Shown: positions 48,238-61,153, counted from the stretch's first letter. The stretch is DNA of 64,000 nt from Lonicera japonica (GCA_021464415.1 CM038463.1:114048790-114112789), one strand, 5' to 3'. Made by a program: numbers and translations. Notes: generated from the letters alone by a model not told the origin.

Positions 48238-49953
48238 GATGATGATGATGATGATGATTAACAACAGGTGACGGCGGGCCGGGCTTTGTTTAGTAGGCCT
48301 TTTCGCCGGCGAAGATGACTGGCTCCGTTCAGGCGACAGAAACAAACGAAACAGGAGGACGAGACTTGAAGAACAATAGTCTCCTCAAACGAACTATGAC
48401 CTACTTTGGATAGCAAATCTGTTTGCTTTCCTATTGGTAATAAATTTTAAACTACAATTCCTTCCAAGGACTCATTCGCTAAAGCACTGGTCCTCTTTGG
48501 TTGGTTTCAGTTTTTAAGTCTTCTACGGAAACTCAACTTTATTTCCCCATTTTTCAAATTTTATTATATTATTATATTTTTTCTCTCATAATTTTTTTTA
48601 AAAATATTATAACTTTAAATTAAAAAATTAGAATTAGATAAAAAAAAATATATTTAAAACTTACTTATTGATATTTATAAAATAAGATTTATTATTACTA
48701 TTTTTTGAACTTTTTTGAATTAGTTGAAAAAACCTTCAACAAAAATTAAATTAATCTTTCAATGTATTTTCACTCTTCTCAAAAATTCAACCAAACATGC
48801 CCTAACACATGGAAAATAGGGTAAAACAGCAGTGTGCTAGTTTAGTTCACCAAGCGACCACTTAAATCTCAAAAAAAATTATGGTTCAAATGTCACTAAA
48901 AATGGTTTGAGATTATTTTTTATTGTTTGTAATTAAAGAAATATTTAAACCTTCCTTATTAAAATAAATAATAATAATAATAATAATAATGTGGTAAAAG
49001 TTAACGTATATTTTACTGATCCCAATAAGGTATTAGTAAATTTGGCCGGGGTTGAATAAAAGAGAGGGGCAGTTAGGAGACAATTATGAAGAAAAATGCG
49101 ACAAACAAACTTAATAATCTGAGAATTTACAATGGCAAAAGCAGGTAATATAATAAGTAGGCTAAATATGCCATATACATGCGCGCAATGGTTACAATTA
49201 GTAGAATAAAACATTGTTTGATGAATTAGTGGTATGCTAAATTTAAGTTCACCGCATATCCCTGGAGATGGTGAGCTGCATCACAGAGTAGCGAATGAGA
49301 GCGAACGTCAATCGGTGAGGCAATTGAAGACTAGACGCCTGCATGTTAAAGAGCAGGAGACTTGAAACCGATCATTTAGGTAGTTGAAGGCTAGACACCT
49401 ACGTGATAGGTGGCTGGTGATAAGATGGCCATCAATTAGGCAGCACATGTCTTTTCATTTTAGCATCTCTTAAAATATCGCCCAATATATATTTCTTCCG
49501 TCCTAATTTAATTATTTACTATTTTATTTATAATTATTTTAAAATAATTATTCACTTTTTATATTTAATATATCATTAATTACAATAATTTTTTTTATTT
49601 TTATTATTATCCTTTAAGCTCTTCTCACTTTTTTTATTTTGAGTCCCGTCGCCTTTTTTTATTAGGAAAAAAATAAAAGACATTTTTAAAAATAAATATT
49701 TTTTTCTTGAAATAATTATTCTGTCTTCTTAATTTTTAATTTTTTAAAATGTGACAATTAAATTAAAACGGAAGGAATATCTATTTTATCATACCACTAT
49801 TTCATAATTAATATTGTATACCTTATTTATCACAAACTTTAAATTTATCACTATAAATACGTTTACCATTATTCTAGTAGTAAAACATTACTTTTAATGA
49901 CCATTATAAATCAACACATTATTACAACATGACGTGTGACACGATTATAGTAA
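48238..49953. other. CRK3 upstream region, possible MITE, no gene
   Basis: No supported frame. Roughly 48495-48800 has weakly inverted ends (ggtcctctttggttgg against gggcatgtttggttga), suggesting a MITE without a clear duplication. (AAT)n lies at 48965-48990. Confidence 0.4.
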
Positions 49954-49962
49954 TGTAAAGTG

Positions 49963-50190
49963 GACTTTTTTTTCAAACTATGATTCTTTTCGAACTTATT
50001 TTGCTAAAGAGGGGACTTTTGAACTTAATTAGGGAAATAGGGGTGTTTTAAAACCGAAAATGAAGGAAGCGGTTTTTGTCTTAAAAACGAGGTTTGAGGT
50101 AGCGGTTTAAAAAAAAAAAAAAAATTCTGCTGAAAACGCGACCATGGAGTGCGTTTTTACCTATAAAAACGCTACTCTCAAAATTTATTT
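49963..50190 (+). repeat. MULE2 left terminal inverted repeat
   Basis: About 225 bp matching the reverse complement of 60085-60313, differing mainly in A-run length. It contains cgcgaccatggagtgcgttt and taaaaacgct. Confidence 0.9.
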
Positions 50191-51510
50191 TACTCTTAAA
50201 ATCGATACCACTAACCGCGTTTTTAATGCAGGTTTTTTTTTTTTTTTAAATCGACATTTGACATCGCGGTATTTAATATAAATCCGCACTTCCTTTTCGC
50301 GTTTTTTAGTTTACTTAACCCTACTCGTTGTCTCTCAATCCGCCGTCTTACTCGTTATTTTTTCTTACTCTTCATCTTCTTCTGTTTCTTGTTACTCTGA
50401 AGCTTTCTTCTTGTTCTTCTTCTGTAAAATTGTTCTTGTTCTTCTTCTGTAAAATAGCTGCTCTTCTTCTAAGTTCCTTATATAATTTTTATTCTTTCGT
50501 ATATTACTTCATATTTATACTTATTCTTACTCTTCTTACGTTTCTTCCCCTTCTTCTTTCCATCTTTTTCACAATTTAGAATACAAAAAAAAAAAAAAGT
50601 TGAGAAGATCATTGATGCATAAGAATTTCTCTATACTTCAAGAAAAATAGGTATGTGCATTTATAGTATTTTGATTATGCTTAGATCTATACTTTTTTTT
50701 ATTTGTAAATTTATATATTTTTATTATTTGTACATCTATACTTGCATGCATAATAATTATATGAATGAAAGAAATGGGATATTATTATAAATTTATGATA
50801 TAGATTTGTTAGATTATTTGTAGATCTAGGATTTAAATATAGATTTATATATTTGTGAATGTATGGATTATTGTAAATTTGTAGATTTATTATCATATTA
50901 TTGTGATATAGAAAATATATGTTTAGCCCAAGTAATACGATTTATGATTTTTGTTATAATATTTTTGAAAGTCCCCTAAATAAGTGGATGTTTATTTTTT
51001 AATTTTGGATATTAATAGATTTAAAAATTCAAAAGTTAGCTATAAACTAAATCTTAGGGATAATTAAATTGTTTACTTGTAAAGTAAATTAAGGGTATTT
51101 TAGAAAAAATAAAAACAAGAAATTAGTGATAATCCAAAGTTTTGGGTCAATTCCTATTTTTCAAAAACAGGTGGGTAAAATATAAAATAAACAAAGAAAG
51201 AAATGGGCCCAAGTTCAAATAATTATATTTGTAGTGATTTACCATATTTTTTTATTTGCAAAAATTTATTTTATGATTTTAAATAAATACTTTAATCTAA
51301 TATTTCGTAGGGGTTGATACTTAATTTTGTTTTTTCAATAATTATACCCCTATTTTGAAGAATGTATAAACTTATTTCGCATTTGAGAAATTATATTTTA
51401 TTTGAAAGAATGTATTATTTACCATCATAATGGAGGACATGCTTGATTACTTTAAGTAAATTGTATTTATTATCAGTTGATGATAAATTTCTTTAATTGT
51501 GTTGAACGTA
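50191..51510 (+). other. MULE2 transposase 5' region
   Basis: A C/T-rich leader-like stretch (about 50325-50580), then AT-rich sequence. No gene seen. Confidence 0.5.
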
Positions 51511-54051
51511 ATGACGAACAGACAAGTATTTATGTTGTTATACTGGGGCGGAGAAATTATTAATAGAGAGCATGGACAATGTTACAATATGCAACATCAA
51601 ACAGGAATTATCGTTAATGAAGGTACGACGTACTCGGAATTAGTTGGAATGATTTATTCTGCTATGAATGTTGACCTCTCACCGTCCACCTTAAAGATTG
51701 TATGTAGATGCCCACTGTTTGTGACCATGAATGTTTGTAGTTTCTTCCTCCATGAAATTAATGATGACAGAAGCTTAAAATTTGTAATGGGAATCATTTT
51801 AAATGTTCCCTCTGTGAATGCAATCGATTTGTATGTGGAGAAAGTTAATTTGAATTATGATGTGTTCCCACTTGCTGAAAAATGTCCAGCCTCGGCGTCA
51901 TATACTTCACCACCACCTACACAGTACGCTAATGTTTGTAACTTGCCTTCTACTTCACGACCATCAAAAAAGCTTGAATTTTCTCCTGAGTCACGCGGTC
52001 ATACCCCTAAGAATTACATACCGGAACAGCCAATGTTTGAGTACGGAGATGGTATAGAATATGATGACTCCACTGGAGAGGACACGAATTGGAACTCGGA
52101 ATCTGACAATCGTACAGAAGGGAGTGACACTGAAAGCGATGAATGCGAACAATCAAACCAAATTGAGGTGGTTGCGGAAGACATACCGGCATGGTACACA
52201 CAATTTCCTGTTACGTATGTGGATCAGGAGGTGACAATTAATGAACAGTTGGTAGATCAAAATGAATTACGAAAGGGGCTCACTTACGAGACTAAAGATA
52301 AGTTGAAGATTGCCGTGAAACAATATGCAATTAAGAATTCATGTGAATTTATTGTTGATGAATCAAAGGCAGATACATGGGCAATAAGGTGTAAATTGCA
52401 CGAAAGAGGGTGCAAATGGCGACTGCGTGCTTGTAAGAGGAAGAAGAAACATGGTCAATTTGAGATAACCAAGTACGAGGGTCTACACACGTGCACATTT
52501 GATCGTTTGAAACTAACTCACAAACATTTGGACTGCAAATTCATTGCAAGCAGAGTAAAGCACATGGTTAAGGTTAACCCTGGCCTTAAGATTGGCGTTA
52601 TCCTCGCATTTGTTAAGGATCAATATGGTTACAAGATTTCTTATTGGAAGGCATGGAGTGCGAAGCAGAAGGCTATTGAAATATTATTTGGCGATTGGAA
52701 AGAGTCTTATGCTATTATGCCGAGATATTTGGCAACAATTAAATACAACAACCAACGCACCGTCCACGAGTATAGAAGCAATATGTATGACGGCCATTAT
52801 CGTATTTTTGATAAGAACTTTTGGGCATTTAGTGCGTCCATTGAAGGCTTTGTGCATTGCCGACCTGTTATAAGTGTAGACGCGACACATCTTCGTGGCA
52901 AGTACAATGGAAAATTATTTGTTGCAATGGCTATGGATGCAAATGAAGGAATATTTCCGCTTGCATTTAGATTCGGCGATGAGGAAAGTCACGACACATG
53001 GAACTTTTTTCTCACGCGTCTTTGGCATTACGTCGTAAGGGGACGAGATGAAATTTGCTTGATTTCTGATCGGCACAAGGGTATATTATCCGTAATTAAT
53101 TCTGACCCACAATTTCAAGAGCCAATCACATACCATCGGTTTTGTATGCGACATGTCTGCAGTAACTTTACAAGTAAATGTAAACCAGACGAGACTTTAA
53201 AGATACTAATGTAGAAGGCTGCAACTGCTTACTGCTTGCCGAAATTCAATAGGTATATGGACATGATCAAAGAGTATGATAATGCAGAAGAAAGTGAAGG
53301 AAAAAAACCGTGGAGGTGGCTAAAACAAATTCCCCTAGAAAAGTGGACTCTTGTTCATGATGGAGGGCATCGTTATGGAATAAAGACAACAAATATCTCA
53401 GAGGTTTTCAACGGAGTTTTAATTGGTGCGAGATCATTGCCTATTACTGCGTCGGTGCATCTCATTTTTCATCGCCTTGTTACGTACTTTTGTGAAAGAG
53501 GCGAACAGGGTAAAGATAGGCTAGGCAATTCAGAGGTGGAACACACGCCATTCATGGCACTGAAATTATCGAAGCGCATGAAGGATATCGGTAAGTATAT
53601 TGTTTTTAGGCATAACAACTCGGAGGGACTTGCCTCTGTCACATCAGCCAAAGGAAATGTTAAGAATGTAAACATTATGGAAGGCACGTGCAGTTGCGGG
53701 AGGTGGCAAATTTATAAGTATCCTTGTAAACATGTATTGGCGGTGTGTGCTGAATTAAGATTAAACCTGAAATACTTAATTCATCAACACTTGACTCATA
53801 AGGCGTACGTGGGTACATATTCTCCTACTTTGCATCCTGCTTTGACAAAAGATTTCTGGGATACCCTTTTAGTTAATACAATTCCAGGTGTTTTGATTCC
53901 TAATCCAAACTTATTGCGTCAAAAGGGTCGTCCATCTAGGCGCATTCATAACGAGATGGACGTAAGTGATCGTCGAAGATACAACCATTGCGGGACTTGT
54001 GGAGAGGTGGGACATGATCGCCGCAAGTGTCCCCGAAATCAAGTTAACTAA
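51511..54051 (+). pseudogene. MURA-type transposase with a nonsense codon
   Basis: Collinear with the MULE1 transposase over its whole length (847 codons including the stop codons, from ATG 51511). A single TAG at 53212-53214 (codon 568) replaces the Trp of the ILMWKAAT motif; the frame then continues to 54051. The stop falls after the first two catalytic Asp (VDATH, ISDRH) and before the Glu (ISEVFN), the SWIM finger and the CCHC knuckle, so the product cannot be active. No other lesion seen. Confidence 0.92.
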
Positions 54052-54407
54052 TTGTTGCATTGACCCACAATTAGTAGTAGAAGCAGTCTGACTTTATTAT
54101 TTGATAATGTAGCATATTTCTGGCTATTAGTTTATTTGTACTTTATTTAATGTATAATATTTTCTACTTGTGTGCTTGACTTTGTACAGTAGTTGTAATA
54201 TATTATTTTGCTTAATGCGCAATGTATAATATTTAATGTATAATATTTTCTAATTAAACATAGTTATATTTTTATCTTTCATTAACAAAATTTTAAGTTC
54301 ATGTACACATTAATTCATACAAGTAAGCAAAATAAATACACATGTACAACCAAAACATTTATGGGTAATGAAAATACAATTTTTGTCTAATACTAACAAT
54401 CAACCTA

Positions 54408-57400
54408 CTAAGTACCACAACTAGGTTGTTTCCTCTTCCTCTTCGGCCTCTCATCCCTCTCGATCTCTGTATGGGTGTGTGCCTCTACACCCTGACCTCT
54501 GCCCCTGTCCTTACCTCTACCCCTCGGTCTACATCGCCCTCTCCCTCTCCCTCGACCTATATCGGTAGGTGCCACAGGTACATCTACAACATCTGGTATG
54601 CCCAACTGTGTCACTCTGTCATCATGATACGTGGGTGTAAGTATCGGTGGCGACTGCGAATGTCCGAGTGAAAGCTGATGCGACACAACTGGTGAAATAA
54701 ATGACGAGTCTGTCGTCAATATAGACACATAATGTCCTATGTCAAAATCCTCGTATATAGTAGGGAGTGTAGAGAAGTCTGTCGTACTCGACTGCGGTAA
54801 GCTGGCTGGTGGTGGGGAATATAACGTATCTGACTGTGATAGGCCGGGGGGCAATTGAGAAGAAATCACAGATGTAGTAGTAGTAGTGGTGAAGGTGGGT
54901 AACGTACTAGTAGTAGAAGCAGCAGCAGTAGTGGTAGTGGTAGAAGTAGTGGTGGGGTCAGGTGCGGGAGATATAACATATGACTGTGATAGGCCGGGGG
55001 GCAATGGAGAAGAAATCACAGATGTAGTAGTAGTAGTGGTGGAGGTGGGTAACGTACTAGTAGTAGAAGCAACAACAGTAATCGTAGTGGTAGAAGTAGT
55101 GGTGGGGTCAGGTGCGGGAGATATAACATATGACTGTGATAGGCCGGGGGGCAATGGAGAAGAAATCACAGATGTAGTAGTAGTAGTGGTGGAGGTGGGT
55201 AACGTACTAGTAGTAGAAGCAGCAACAGTAGTGGTAGTGGTAGAAGTAGTGGTGGGGTCAGGTGCGGAAGTAGTGGTGGGGGTGGGTAACGTGGTGGTGG
55301 TGGTGGGGGATGAGATATGCTGTGTAGAGGTAGACGGACCAGTATCATGTGCTAATGTAGCAGGCTGTGCTGAAGACGTATTGGTACTACTGCTAGTAGC
55401 AGTAGCTTGCCGCCTCTGACGATGACGGCGATAGAATCGTGGGATGGGGTCGGGTATAGGCTCGTGGACATGAAATGGATCAACAGATAATCGAAACTCT
55501 TGTCGCGCCGTAACAAGAGCTGTATGAGCCAAGTCAGATATCTCCTCGGATGTAGAATCTCCTGTGATCAACCGCAAAGGATGGTTCATAGCCAATGTAT
55601 ATATCCTAGCAAGCGCATCCCCCTGGAGAAGAAAAAAAAATAATATAAATTTAAAGTTCATGTACTATTTCAAAATTACATTTCACGGATGCAATTCTAA
55701 CTTACTAGTATCTCCAACGTGACTCCTACTGGCTCAGGACCAAACTCGGGCGGGTGCTCAGGTGCCGCAAGTATGAAACGTCGAGTAATACTGCGAAACC
55801 AAATCATATAAGGGTGGTCATACTGAATCGGCCCCTGTAACACATCCGCAGTGACTACATGCTCAAGTCTACGATCCCAAAAGGCGATAAAATCGCGGTG
55901 CTGATGCCTCCAATCAACGGGATCTCCGCGCCCCCTCCCCCTCATATCCGTATCGTGTAACTGCTCATTTGTGTCAAAATCAGCAGGGATAATTTGTTGT
56001 AAACCAAACTGGCGCATCACTCTGTCTGGGAGGTGCCACTCCACAATCTCATAGTAAATAAGCGGTGACCGACTGCGCCATATAGCCTGACCGGCTAGAC
56101 AATAAGGCGGCAAACCAGCTATAACATGTGCAGTATAAGGCTGCCAAATCATCTGTAAAATGATTAAGTATAACTAATAAGTTTGAAAAATTATATCAAT
56201 ACATTTAGATGTGTCTGTGTCTAAACAATAAATTTATAATTTTTTAAAATTTCGGCAGAGTTTCGTCTGTTTTTAGATTAATCCATTTTTTTCTTATTGA
56301 CCTGTTTAACAAGTTTATAAAAAGTTTCCAAACAAATTCATCTCCCAATCAATCCAAAAGGAATTTATATATAATTATCTCAAACTTATTCAAAAAGAAT
56401 CATAAATATAGTTTTCTCAATCAATCAATGGCTATTTATCTTATAGTCACACAACAGTCTAGCTTCTTCAATACCATATACACCACACTTAGAGTAATTA
56501 AATAATACGTAGTAATTAGATTTACCTGCTCCGCTCGCATACGATCTAGCTGGTCCCTGTAATGAGTCAAAACATGTATGGGTGTCCGGTCTAGTGAGAA
56601 CCTCGTCCGCCACCTTTAGCAAAATAAATGAAGGGTGTCAAAAATATCGAAGCATATAAAATATTGAGAATAGTCTTGTTACAAATCAACAAACCTGACT
56701 CCGTGTGGTGGTCTATCAATCGAATGAATGAGCTCGTCCTCAGCAATAGCTATATCGAGGCGACGAGGGCGAATATGTGTCAATCTCTCCCAACACCATA
56801 ACTAACAAAAATTAAATCAAAATATATTATTGAACATATAAATTAAAAATATAAGATAAAAAGTAGCAAACTTTAGCCTAAATATATACCTGTAACAACA
56901 CTAGTGGACCGGCAATTTGCTTTGATTTTATATACGTGGCTCGACACATCTCCCTATACAACATGGCAAGTGCGGCACTACCCCAGCTATAATGGCCCAC
57001 TGTATCTAAATCTTGAAGTAGTGGGGGTAAAGAAACTTTGATATATGCCGATGACTTATCGACCAAAACAGAACCGCCGAGCGATTTAATAATCCACGCA
57101 CGTGTGTATCGCTCAATAACAACGTCATCGGCATCATGAGCAGGTACCTCTCCAAATGTATCGGCAACCCAAGAAAGCTTCAACTTCGATCTCCTAAAAG
57201 CGTGGTCTGGTGGTCGGATGCCCAATACACGCTCGCAAATATCGGTCGGAGGGGCATCCAATGGAGGGCCAGTAACAGCATGGCCATCGATCGGTAATCC
57301 AGTCAGTATGGCGACATCCTGAAGTGTGATACTGCACTCCCCAACTGGTAGATGAAACGTGTGCGTTTCTTGTCGCCATCGCTCTACCATAGCCGTAATG

Positions 57401-57633
57401 AGTGCGTGATCGTACTGGATGTGACCTATGCGGTACAACCCGTAAAAGCCAGCTCGTAGTAATACACGCTGTACCCTCTCAGGAAGGATAATATGATGTC
57501 CATCAGGCCCAGTAAACTCAGTAGCACTCTTACGTGCCTCCAACAAAGCTGGATTATGGCCGGCCCATATAGCGGATGACCTATGATGCTCCTGTAAATA
57601 TAATACACGCCGATCCTCAGGACCAGGATCCAT
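54408..57633 (-). CDS. Plant mobile domain (PMD) protein, five exons, intact
   Basis: 866 aa. Exons 57633-56890, 56801-56695, 56613-56526, 56152-55706, 55622-54408. The first four have exactly the lengths of the MULE1 gene (744, 107, 88, 447) and all junctions are GT-AG. PMD core in exons 1-3, second conserved block in exon 4 (IWQPYTAHV, WHLPDRVMRQFG). Exon 5 encodes a low-complexity Thr/Ser/Pro tail with three 150-bp repeats, an Arg/Gly run and a basic KRKRKQ end. It is clearly diverged from the MULE1 protein yet open throughout, while the neighbouring transposase and GRF genes are broken. For the family role see the MULE1 PMD entry. Confidence 0.9.
54831..55280 (-). repeat. 150-bp in-frame tandem repeat in PMD exon 5
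   Basis: Three units, with gatgtagtagtagtag starting at 54871, 55021 and 55171. 150 bp is exactly 50 codons, so the frame is kept. Unrelated in unit to the 42-bp repeat of the MULE1 gene at the same place. Confidence 0.9.
56210..56350 (-). repeat. Internal MULE repeat, MULE2 copy
   Basis: On the minus strand it has the order gggagatgaatttg, caggt, and cgaaattt blocks of the MULE1 repeat. It lies in the matching PMD intron 3. Confidence 0.6.
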
Positions 57634-57984
57634 CGACCAAAACCTGTGTCATGTACGTGTTCATTAGAAAATATGTAACAAAAATTACATATTTATCAGT
57701 ACATGTGTACATAATTTTACAAAAAAAAAAATAAAAAAAAATTCAACGCCTATGTGGAGAATACAAATAGATATCCATTCATTAATAAAACAAATTGATT
57801 GATATTCTCGCATTACATTTTCTATGGGTAATCACTAATTTTGCATTCATACATAGTCAATAAACAAGTTATTTTTCCCGTACATATACAAAAAAGATAC
57901 ATAACAATGTTAGACGCAATTTTACACCACATAATTAAACAAATTACATAAAACTGACGCTCACACGTAGAAAGACATGCTAAT

Positions 57985-58189
57985 ATATCCTATTCCTTGC
58001 ACACTTAAGTAATTTCATGCAGTGCTCGTACTAGCAGTTGTATTTCTTCTATTTTTTCCCTCTCCATGTCTATGCCCTTCAACAAAAGAATCTTCGACGT
58101 CCATGACACTCAAATTGTAGTAGCCTCTCCAAAAAACAGGTGACATATGATCATGATGTTCCGGAATTGGAATCAAAGTTTAAAGACAT
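57985..58189 (-). pseudogene. GRF zinc finger gene remnant with internal deletion
   Basis: The acceptor context ttttcgcag-aaATG at 58189 equals that of the MULE1 GRF gene, and the first ~100 bp and last ~100 bp align with it. The middle, covering the zinc finger core from GRRFF to the coiled coil, is missing. A stop appears after 12 codons. Non-functional. Confidence 0.7.
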
Positions 58190-58199
58190 TTCTGCGAAA

Positions 58200-59690
58200 A
58201 ATAAAACATAAATACAATTTCATATTACGTTTAAACATGAAGGCTAATTTATAATTTTTTAAAATTAATGCATACTTACTAAAATGGTTTAATTTGTTAA
58301 TGTGAATACTACATCTATACTTAATAAAGGTTTTAGTTTGAAATTATTTTTAAACATTATTCTTGAAAAATTAAGATAAATTAAAAACTCCATATACATG
58401 TTATAGGATGTATTGAATGCATACCAACTCGCTAGCATGTAAGGGAAGGTTTCCGTATTTTAAATTTTGGGTTTTCAAACATAATAGAAATCTATATTTT
58501 TATTACGCTTAAAAATAATTAATATAAAAATAAATTCAAGATTACTTAACTAATAAAGACCTGTCATTGTTATGTATTGATTTCTTCATATTTATATACT
58601 GGTAAATCTGATTGTATGTTTATTTAAGGTTGCATTTATATGTTTAAACCTAGAAAGTTATAAATTTTATTTATAAGAAAAACCTTAAAGGGGTCCAATA
58701 AGGTATAACATGTTTATAATCCAAAAAAATACATAATAATCCAAAATTAACATGTTTATAAACTTTATTGTTATAGCATTTCAAGACAATCCTAGAAATG
58801 TAACCCAATTTAAGTATTAAAACACATCAATTTGAAGTACAAAACTACTCATACAGGTGGCGACATTTGATATAAATTTATGATAATATATTTTAGGTAA
58901 AATTTTTTTAAGACATGCACTAAAAATATGTTCTTAATAATTAAAAAATCATATCTAAACCAATGCTAAACGGCTCTGATTGAAGGAAAAAAAATTCTGA
59001 ACCAATTGCTTAAATGTAAAATTTTATTACTTTTAAAATAGTTCAATTTATTTTAATATGAATTTTATTTTAAAAAGCATCCGACCTATTTTCCTTACGC
59101 AATTTTGAAAGCATACAGATTTTATCATTACCGAGGGACCACTAAAACTTTGGCTCAAAATTATATAAAATATCACTATTTCACAAGTTATACAAATTCA
59201 GGCTATACAAATCTACAACCAATATTCGCTCCAAAATAAATTTCACCCCCTGCCGCCATGAAAATGGCTACACCGTCATACAACTACACCTTCATAATTT
59301 ATACAAACGCTTTCTAAACCCTTACATACAGAAAAGTCCCCAACCGCGACTAAAATCCCCAAAACACCATGTATGTGCCACCACCAAAACCTCCAAACAA
59401 CCACTGAAATCACCGACAACCAAAACCCCCAACCCACGACAACAACTTCGAAACCCCCAATCACATAAATACATAGATACAAGCACATTTCTATTTCAAT
59501 AATCAATCATCAATCATCATTTTAATATTCAACATCATATATACATGCATCCATACAAGCACTTTGAAAACCATTCCACATCTATTTCAATATTCAACAT
59601 CATCTACATTTCTATTTCAAACTTATACCATCATTTCAATATTCAACATCATCGAATGAACAAGGGTGTCAAAAATACCTTACGGAAGGA
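58200..59690. other. MULE2 5' region of the GRF/PMD side
   Basis: AT-rich. Short frames only; a ccaccaaaacctcc-rich patch at 59380-59460. No gene seen. Confidence 0.5.
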
Positions 59691-59698
59691 TTCGACGC

Positions 59699-59885
59699 CG
59701 ACGGAGGATAGCGGAGGAAGGAAGACCGTGTATGGTGGAGATGGAGGATAGCGGAGGAAGGAGGTGCGTGTAGCTATGGAGATGGAGGATAGCGGAGGAA
59801 GGAGGTGCGTGTAGCTGTGGAGATGGAGGATAGCGGAGGAAGGAGGTGCGTGTAGCTGTGGAGATGGAGGATAGCAGATATGGAG
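59699..59885. repeat. 41-bp minisatellite near the MULE2 right end
   Basis: gatagcggagg recurs at 59707, 59747, 59788 and 59829, and a degenerate copy at 59870; unit 40-41 bp. Minus frame through it is Pro/Ser/His-rich; probably leader sequence rather than a protein. Confidence 0.85.
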
Positions 59886-60084
59886 ATGGAGATGGAGCTG
59901 CAGCTGTGCGTCGAGCGGGGGATAGGGGGTTATGGTTCTGCCGGAGATGGAGACCGTAAGTGGGGTTGTGGAATTTTGAAAAAAGGTAAAAACAAGGAAG
60001 GTGAATGCGGTTTTTATGGTAAAAACGCACTCTTAGATAGCGGTTTTACCAGTTGTTTTTTTTTTTTTTTTTAGGGTAAAATTA

Positions 60085-60313
60085 ATATTGAAGATAGCAT
60101 TTTTATAGGTAAAAACGCACTCCATGGTCGTGTTTTCAGCAGAATTTTTTTTTTTTTTTTTTTTTAAAAACCGCTACCTCAAACCTCGTTTTTAAGACAA
60201 AAACCGCTTCCTTCATTCTCGGTTTTAAAACACCCCTATTTCCCTAATTAAGTTCAAAAGTCCCCTCTTTGGCAAAATAAGTTCGAAAAGAATCATAGTT
60301 TGAAAAAAAAGTC
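60085..60313 (-). repeat. MULE2 right terminal inverted repeat
   Basis: Reverse complement of 49963-50190 and directly followed by tgtaaagtg. Confidence 0.9.
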
Positions 60314-60539
60314 TGTAAAGTGGCAACAAGATGCAATTCTAGGAATTTTTTTTATGAGTAAGGTGGTTTTGTAACTTATTTGTAAAAATAAGGTACTTTT
60401 TTATTTATTTGCATAAATAAGGTGATTTAGACTTTTTGTCTTTATTAGACATTTTTAGAAATTGGACTTTAGTCCTTAGACTTGGTTATAAATTAATTTG
60501 TGACCCCTCAAATTTTAGAAAGAGACGAAAATCTCATTT

Positions 60540-60551
60540 TGGTATCAGAGG
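60540..60551 (+). promoter_or_regulatory. Primer-binding-site-like sequence (initiator tRNA-Met type)
   Basis: tggtatcagagg, the same core as in the copia element. It is preceded by aatctca, which could be the end of a short LTR. It marks the start of a reverse-transcribing element (LTR retrotransposon or integrated pararetrovirus). Confidence 0.6.
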
Positions 60552-60613
60552 TAGAAGAGTTATCCCAAACTCCTTTCCTCACAAGACTTCAAACAATAGA
60601 CGTTGTTACATAG

Positions 60614-61153
60614 ATGCCCTTGGAAATATTCCCTCGCATATACGCCTCTATTTTTGGAACAAATTCAGACTACCAACCAATTCCGATTCACCACATCAGA
60701 GCAGAAGGGTGTTTAACTACTCAGACTAAATGTTGTTCATATATAGAACATATACCTTTAAAATACTCAGAAAGCAAGCAGGTTATTGCAAAAGCAATAA
60801 ATTGCTTATTAGACCAAAACCAATATTTATTATTAGTTTTGCAACAGACTCATATTGATCTCCAAAAGATCAAAACAGACATCCAGCTTCTGGATTTAGA
60901 GACCAAAAATAATAAAAGACTAATTAAAGAATTAGACCAACAAATCCCTTCGGATTTTGTTACTACGTTGAGAGAAATCCTCAACACAACTAGAGAGACA
61001 AAAAAGATTTGCAAAGAGCAAAATCCTTCTCTAGAGACAAAAATTAACGAATTAACTAAACATATTCACCAATTAGACATTGAGCTCAAAAGGTTATCCT
61101 CTGAGCAATCTAAGATTATACCTAGACTACACAACTATATTCCAGAAATATAA
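60614..61153 (+). CDS. Coiled-coil ORF of a retroelement-like sequence
   Basis: 179 aa, not recognised. From about residue 55 onward it is a long Leu/Lys/Glu/Gln-rich helix (heptad-like), the kind of protein found early in caulimovirid genomes and in some retroelement gag regions. The position 60-80 bp after a tRNA-Met primer site supports a retroelement. No protease or reverse transcriptase is visible before 62317, so the class cannot be decided. Confidence 0.45.
   Translation: MPLEIFPRIYASIFGTNSDYQPIPIHHIRAEGCLTTQTKCCSYIEHIPLKYSESKQVIAKAINCLLDQNQYLLLVLQQTHIDLQKIKTDIQLLDLETKNNKRLIKELDQQIPSDFVTTLREILNTTRETKKICKEQNPSLETKINELTKHIHQLDIELKRLSSEQSKIIPRLHNYIPEI

Larger units (their letters stand above)
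49954..60322. mobile_element. MULE2: 10.4-kb PMD-bearing Mutator-like element
   Basis: The body is 49963-60313 with a perfect 9-bp duplication, tgtaaagtg (49954-49962 and 60314-60322). It carries a MURA transposase (+), PMD (-) and GRF remnant (-), in the opposite orientation to MULE1. Its termini share the block gaacttaattagggaaat and aaaaacgc motifs with MULE1. The two cargo genes found between PMD and transposase in MULE1 are absent; here these genes converge with only 356 bp between them. The transposase has a stop, so the copy looks non-autonomous. Confidence 0.92.

Noticed and set aside
51499..51510. Transposase start at 51499
   Set aside because: That codon is GTG. The ATG at 51511 matches the MULE1 start (MTTRQ against MTNRQ).
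54831..55280. CRISPR-like regular repeats (also at 13437-13562 and 59699-59885)
   Set aside because: Units are contiguous without unique spacers, inside plant genes or elements. They are ordinary tandem repeats.
54886..55419. 177-codon plus-strand frame rich in Val/Gly
   Set aside because: It is the antisense of the PMD exon 5 tandem repeat. Frame openness follows from the 150-bp repeat, not from coding.
59680..60030. 116-codon minus-strand Pro/Ser frame
   Set aside because: Created by the 41-bp minisatellite; no counterpart in MULE1.
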